Below the pieces are notes generated by a model. The model searched no databases, was not told where the DNA came from, and saw only the letters and a program-made list of their open reading frames with translations. Position numbers and translations under genes: made by a program. From Candidatus Sordicultor fermentans (lineage in GTDB: Bacteria; Atribacterota; Atribacteria; Atribacterales; Caldatribacteriaceae): a DNA stretch of 32,789 nucleotides. The stretch is from positions 1-32,789 of the forward strand of contig DGDO01000142.1 in the NCBI GenBank assembly GCA_002385475.1, given 5' to 3'. Every line of letters begins with the position of its first letter. Position 1 is the first letter of the stretch. This document shows, piece by piece, positions 31,478 through 32,789 of the stretch.

Positions 31478-32789
31478 CCTCCACTTTATTGGTATTGGAG
31501 GAGCGGGGATGAGTAGCTTAGCGCTGATAGCTCATGAACAAGGATACGTGGTTAGTGGTTCTGATATTACGGAGAATGAAGCTATAGCCCGTTTGAAGGG
31601 AAAAGGAATACGAGTTTTTCTGGGTCACCGTCTGGAACAAGTCCGGGGTGCAGAAGCGGTTATCGTTTCTTCAGCCATTCCTGAAGAAAATGAAGAATTA
31701 AAAGAAGCTAGAAGATTAAATCTTCCCATCATTCCCCGGGGAGAGATGTTAGCATCTCTGGTAAACAGCAAAAAAGGCATTGTGGTGGCCGGAACCCATG
31801 GTAAAACTACTACTACTTCTATGATTTCTCTTCTTTTTGAAATGGCAGGCCTGGATCCTACTGTTTCTATAGGAGGGGAACTGGAGGATATCGGAGGGAA
31901 TGCGAAAGCAGGCAGGGGAGAATTTTTCATAGCTGAAGCAGATGAAAGTGATGGCTCTTTTTTGAAACTTAATTCCTTCTGTGCTGTAGTTACCAATATT
32001 GAAGATGACCACTTGATTTTTTATGGAAACATGGAAGAGGAAAAAAAAGCTTTCATCCGCTTTCTACACCAGATAAAACAAGAGGGGTTCGGGGTGGTCT
32101 GTCAAGACAACCCTACAGTTCGCTCCATATTGCCTTATCTTTCTTCTTTAGAAATTTTAACCTATGGCATGGAAGAAGGAGATGTAAGAGGGAAGATTAA
32201 AGAAAAAAAGAAGGATGGTTTCATTTTCCAGGTGGACTGGAAAGATAAAAAATTGGCTGATTTTGAATTACGGGTACCGGGACTACACAATGTAAATAAC
32301 GCCTTAGCTGCTATTACGGTGGGACTAAAATTAGGAATAGAACTGAATCATTTGAAAAAGGCTATTTCTTCTTTCCGGGGAGTAAAAAGACGTTTTGAGA
32401 AGATAGGGAGAGCAAAGGGGGCACTGGTGATAGATGATTACGCTCATCACCCTACAGAAATGTTGACTGTATGGCAAACTGCTCTGGATTATGCTGGAGG
32501 GAATTTGATAGTTATATTCCAGCCCCACCGCTATACTCGGACTTTTCAGTTATATCGGGAGATGGCCAGAGTTCTGGAAAAGTTTCAGCAGGTCTTCATT
32601 TTGCCTGTTTACCCTGCCGGGGAAAAGCCCATCCCTGGTGTTTCTGCAGAATTAATTTACCAGGAAATGAAAAAAGATGGGTTTGAAAAAGTTCAGCTGG
32701 TAGAAAGCTCAGAAGATGCAGCTCGAGAGTGTTTAAAAATATTGAAGCCGGAGGACCTGGTGGTTACTATGGGTGCAGGAGATGTATGG
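31446..32789 (+). CDS. murC: UDP-N-acetylmuramate--L-alanine ligase, 3' end beyond window
   Basis: This is the first Mur ligase of the pathway, adding L-Ala to UDP-MurNAc; 448 codons are visible and the frame is open to the last base. The N-terminal nucleotide-fold loop is FIGIGGAGMSS (14-24). The P-loop is GTHGKTT at 116-122. EADESDGSF, NIEDDHL and DDYAHHPTEM are intact, and VTMGAGDVW reaches the window edge just before the family's usual C-terminus, so few residues are missing. There is no ATG upstream of the first conserved strand. A TTG at 31446, preceded by AAAGGGGGAA at 31431-31440, gives MDKTHYLLPRNLHFIGIGG and lies inside murG. Confidence 0.95.
   Translation, partial: MDKTHYLLPRNLHFIGIGGAGMSSLALIAHEQGYVVSGSDITENEAIARLKGKGIRVFLGHRLEQVRGAEAVIVSSAIPEENEELKEARRLNLPIIPRGEMLASLVNSKKGIVVAGTHGKTTTTSMISLLFEMAGLDPTVSIGGELEDIGGNAKAGRGEFFIAEADESDGSFLKLNSFCAVVTNIEDDHLIFYGNMEEEKKAFIRFLHQIKQEGFGVVCQDNPTVRSILPYLSSLEILTYGMEEGDVRGKIKEKKKDGFIFQVDWKDKKLADFELRVPGLHNVNNALAAITVGLKLGIELNHLKKAISSFRGVKRRFEKIGRAKGALVIDDYAHHPTEMLTVWQTALDYAGGNLIVIFQPHRYTRTFQLYREMARVLEKFQQVFILPVYPAGEKPIPGVSAELIYQEMKKDGFEKVQLVESSEDAARECLKILKPEDLVVTMGAGDVW

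Noticed and set aside
1..32789. CRISPR array, tRNA or rRNA genes
   Set aside because: No regularly spaced direct repeats of CRISPR length, no tRNA-like cloverleaf with a T-loop motif, and no rRNA sequence were seen.

Overview
The window is about 32.8 kb of a compact bacterial chromosome of moderate-to-low GC. Apart from one broken insertion sequence at the left edge, every gene lies on the + strand, usually with spacers of under 20 bp or with overlapping ends. A complete V/A-type ATPase, a sensory-type [FeFe]-hydrogenase module, a meso-diaminopimelate-type MurE and many Glu/Lys/Arg-rich proteins suggest a strictly anaerobic, fermentative, possibly thermophilic bacterium. A deep-branching anaerobe (Atribacterota-like) or a clostridial/halanaerobial relative would fit. 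This is inference from gene content; there is no rRNA here to settle it.

Region 1 (1-1474) holds the 5' part of a decayed ISL3-family transposase on the minus strand, a degenerate intergenic repeat-like stretch, an orphan rho-independent terminator, and a good promoter followed by a perfect 14-bp palindrome. Region 2 (1475-10739) is a nine-gene V-type ATPase operon in the order G/H, I, K, E, C, F, A, B, D. The K subunit carries the residues that bind Na+ in the Enterococcus hirae enzyme. A metallophosphoesterase gene is appended at the end. Region 3 (10740-16766) starts with a promoter and a strong hairpin, then trigger factor (with a reduced PPIase domain), clpP, clpX and valS: nascent-chain folding, ATP-dependent proteolysis and valine charging.

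Region 4 (16766-20568) runs on without a visible break into a membrane-anchored SPOR-domain protein and a five-gene set: DRTGG protein, anti-sigma-type HATPase, iron-hydrogenase-like sensor, second DRTGG protein, PHP phosphoesterase. The hydrogenase-like protein keeps the H-cluster cysteine ligands but has Ala where catalytic enzymes have the proton-relay Cys, and it has no PAS domain. The set looks like a redox/H2-sensing signalling unit whose output is not known. It is the least understood part of the window.

Region 5 (20569-32789) is the division and cell-wall (dcw) cluster: mraZ, rsmH, ftsL, ftsI, murE, murF, mraY, murD, ftsW, murG, murC, with murC cut by the window end. Its promoter has a perfect TATAAT box embedded in a 10-bp-period GTGGG repeat array, the expected MraZ operator, with a LexA-like GAAC-N4-GTTC site just upstream. 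Together these genes methylate 16S rRNA, build lipid II from UDP-MurNAc and polymerise and cross-link septal peptidoglycan.
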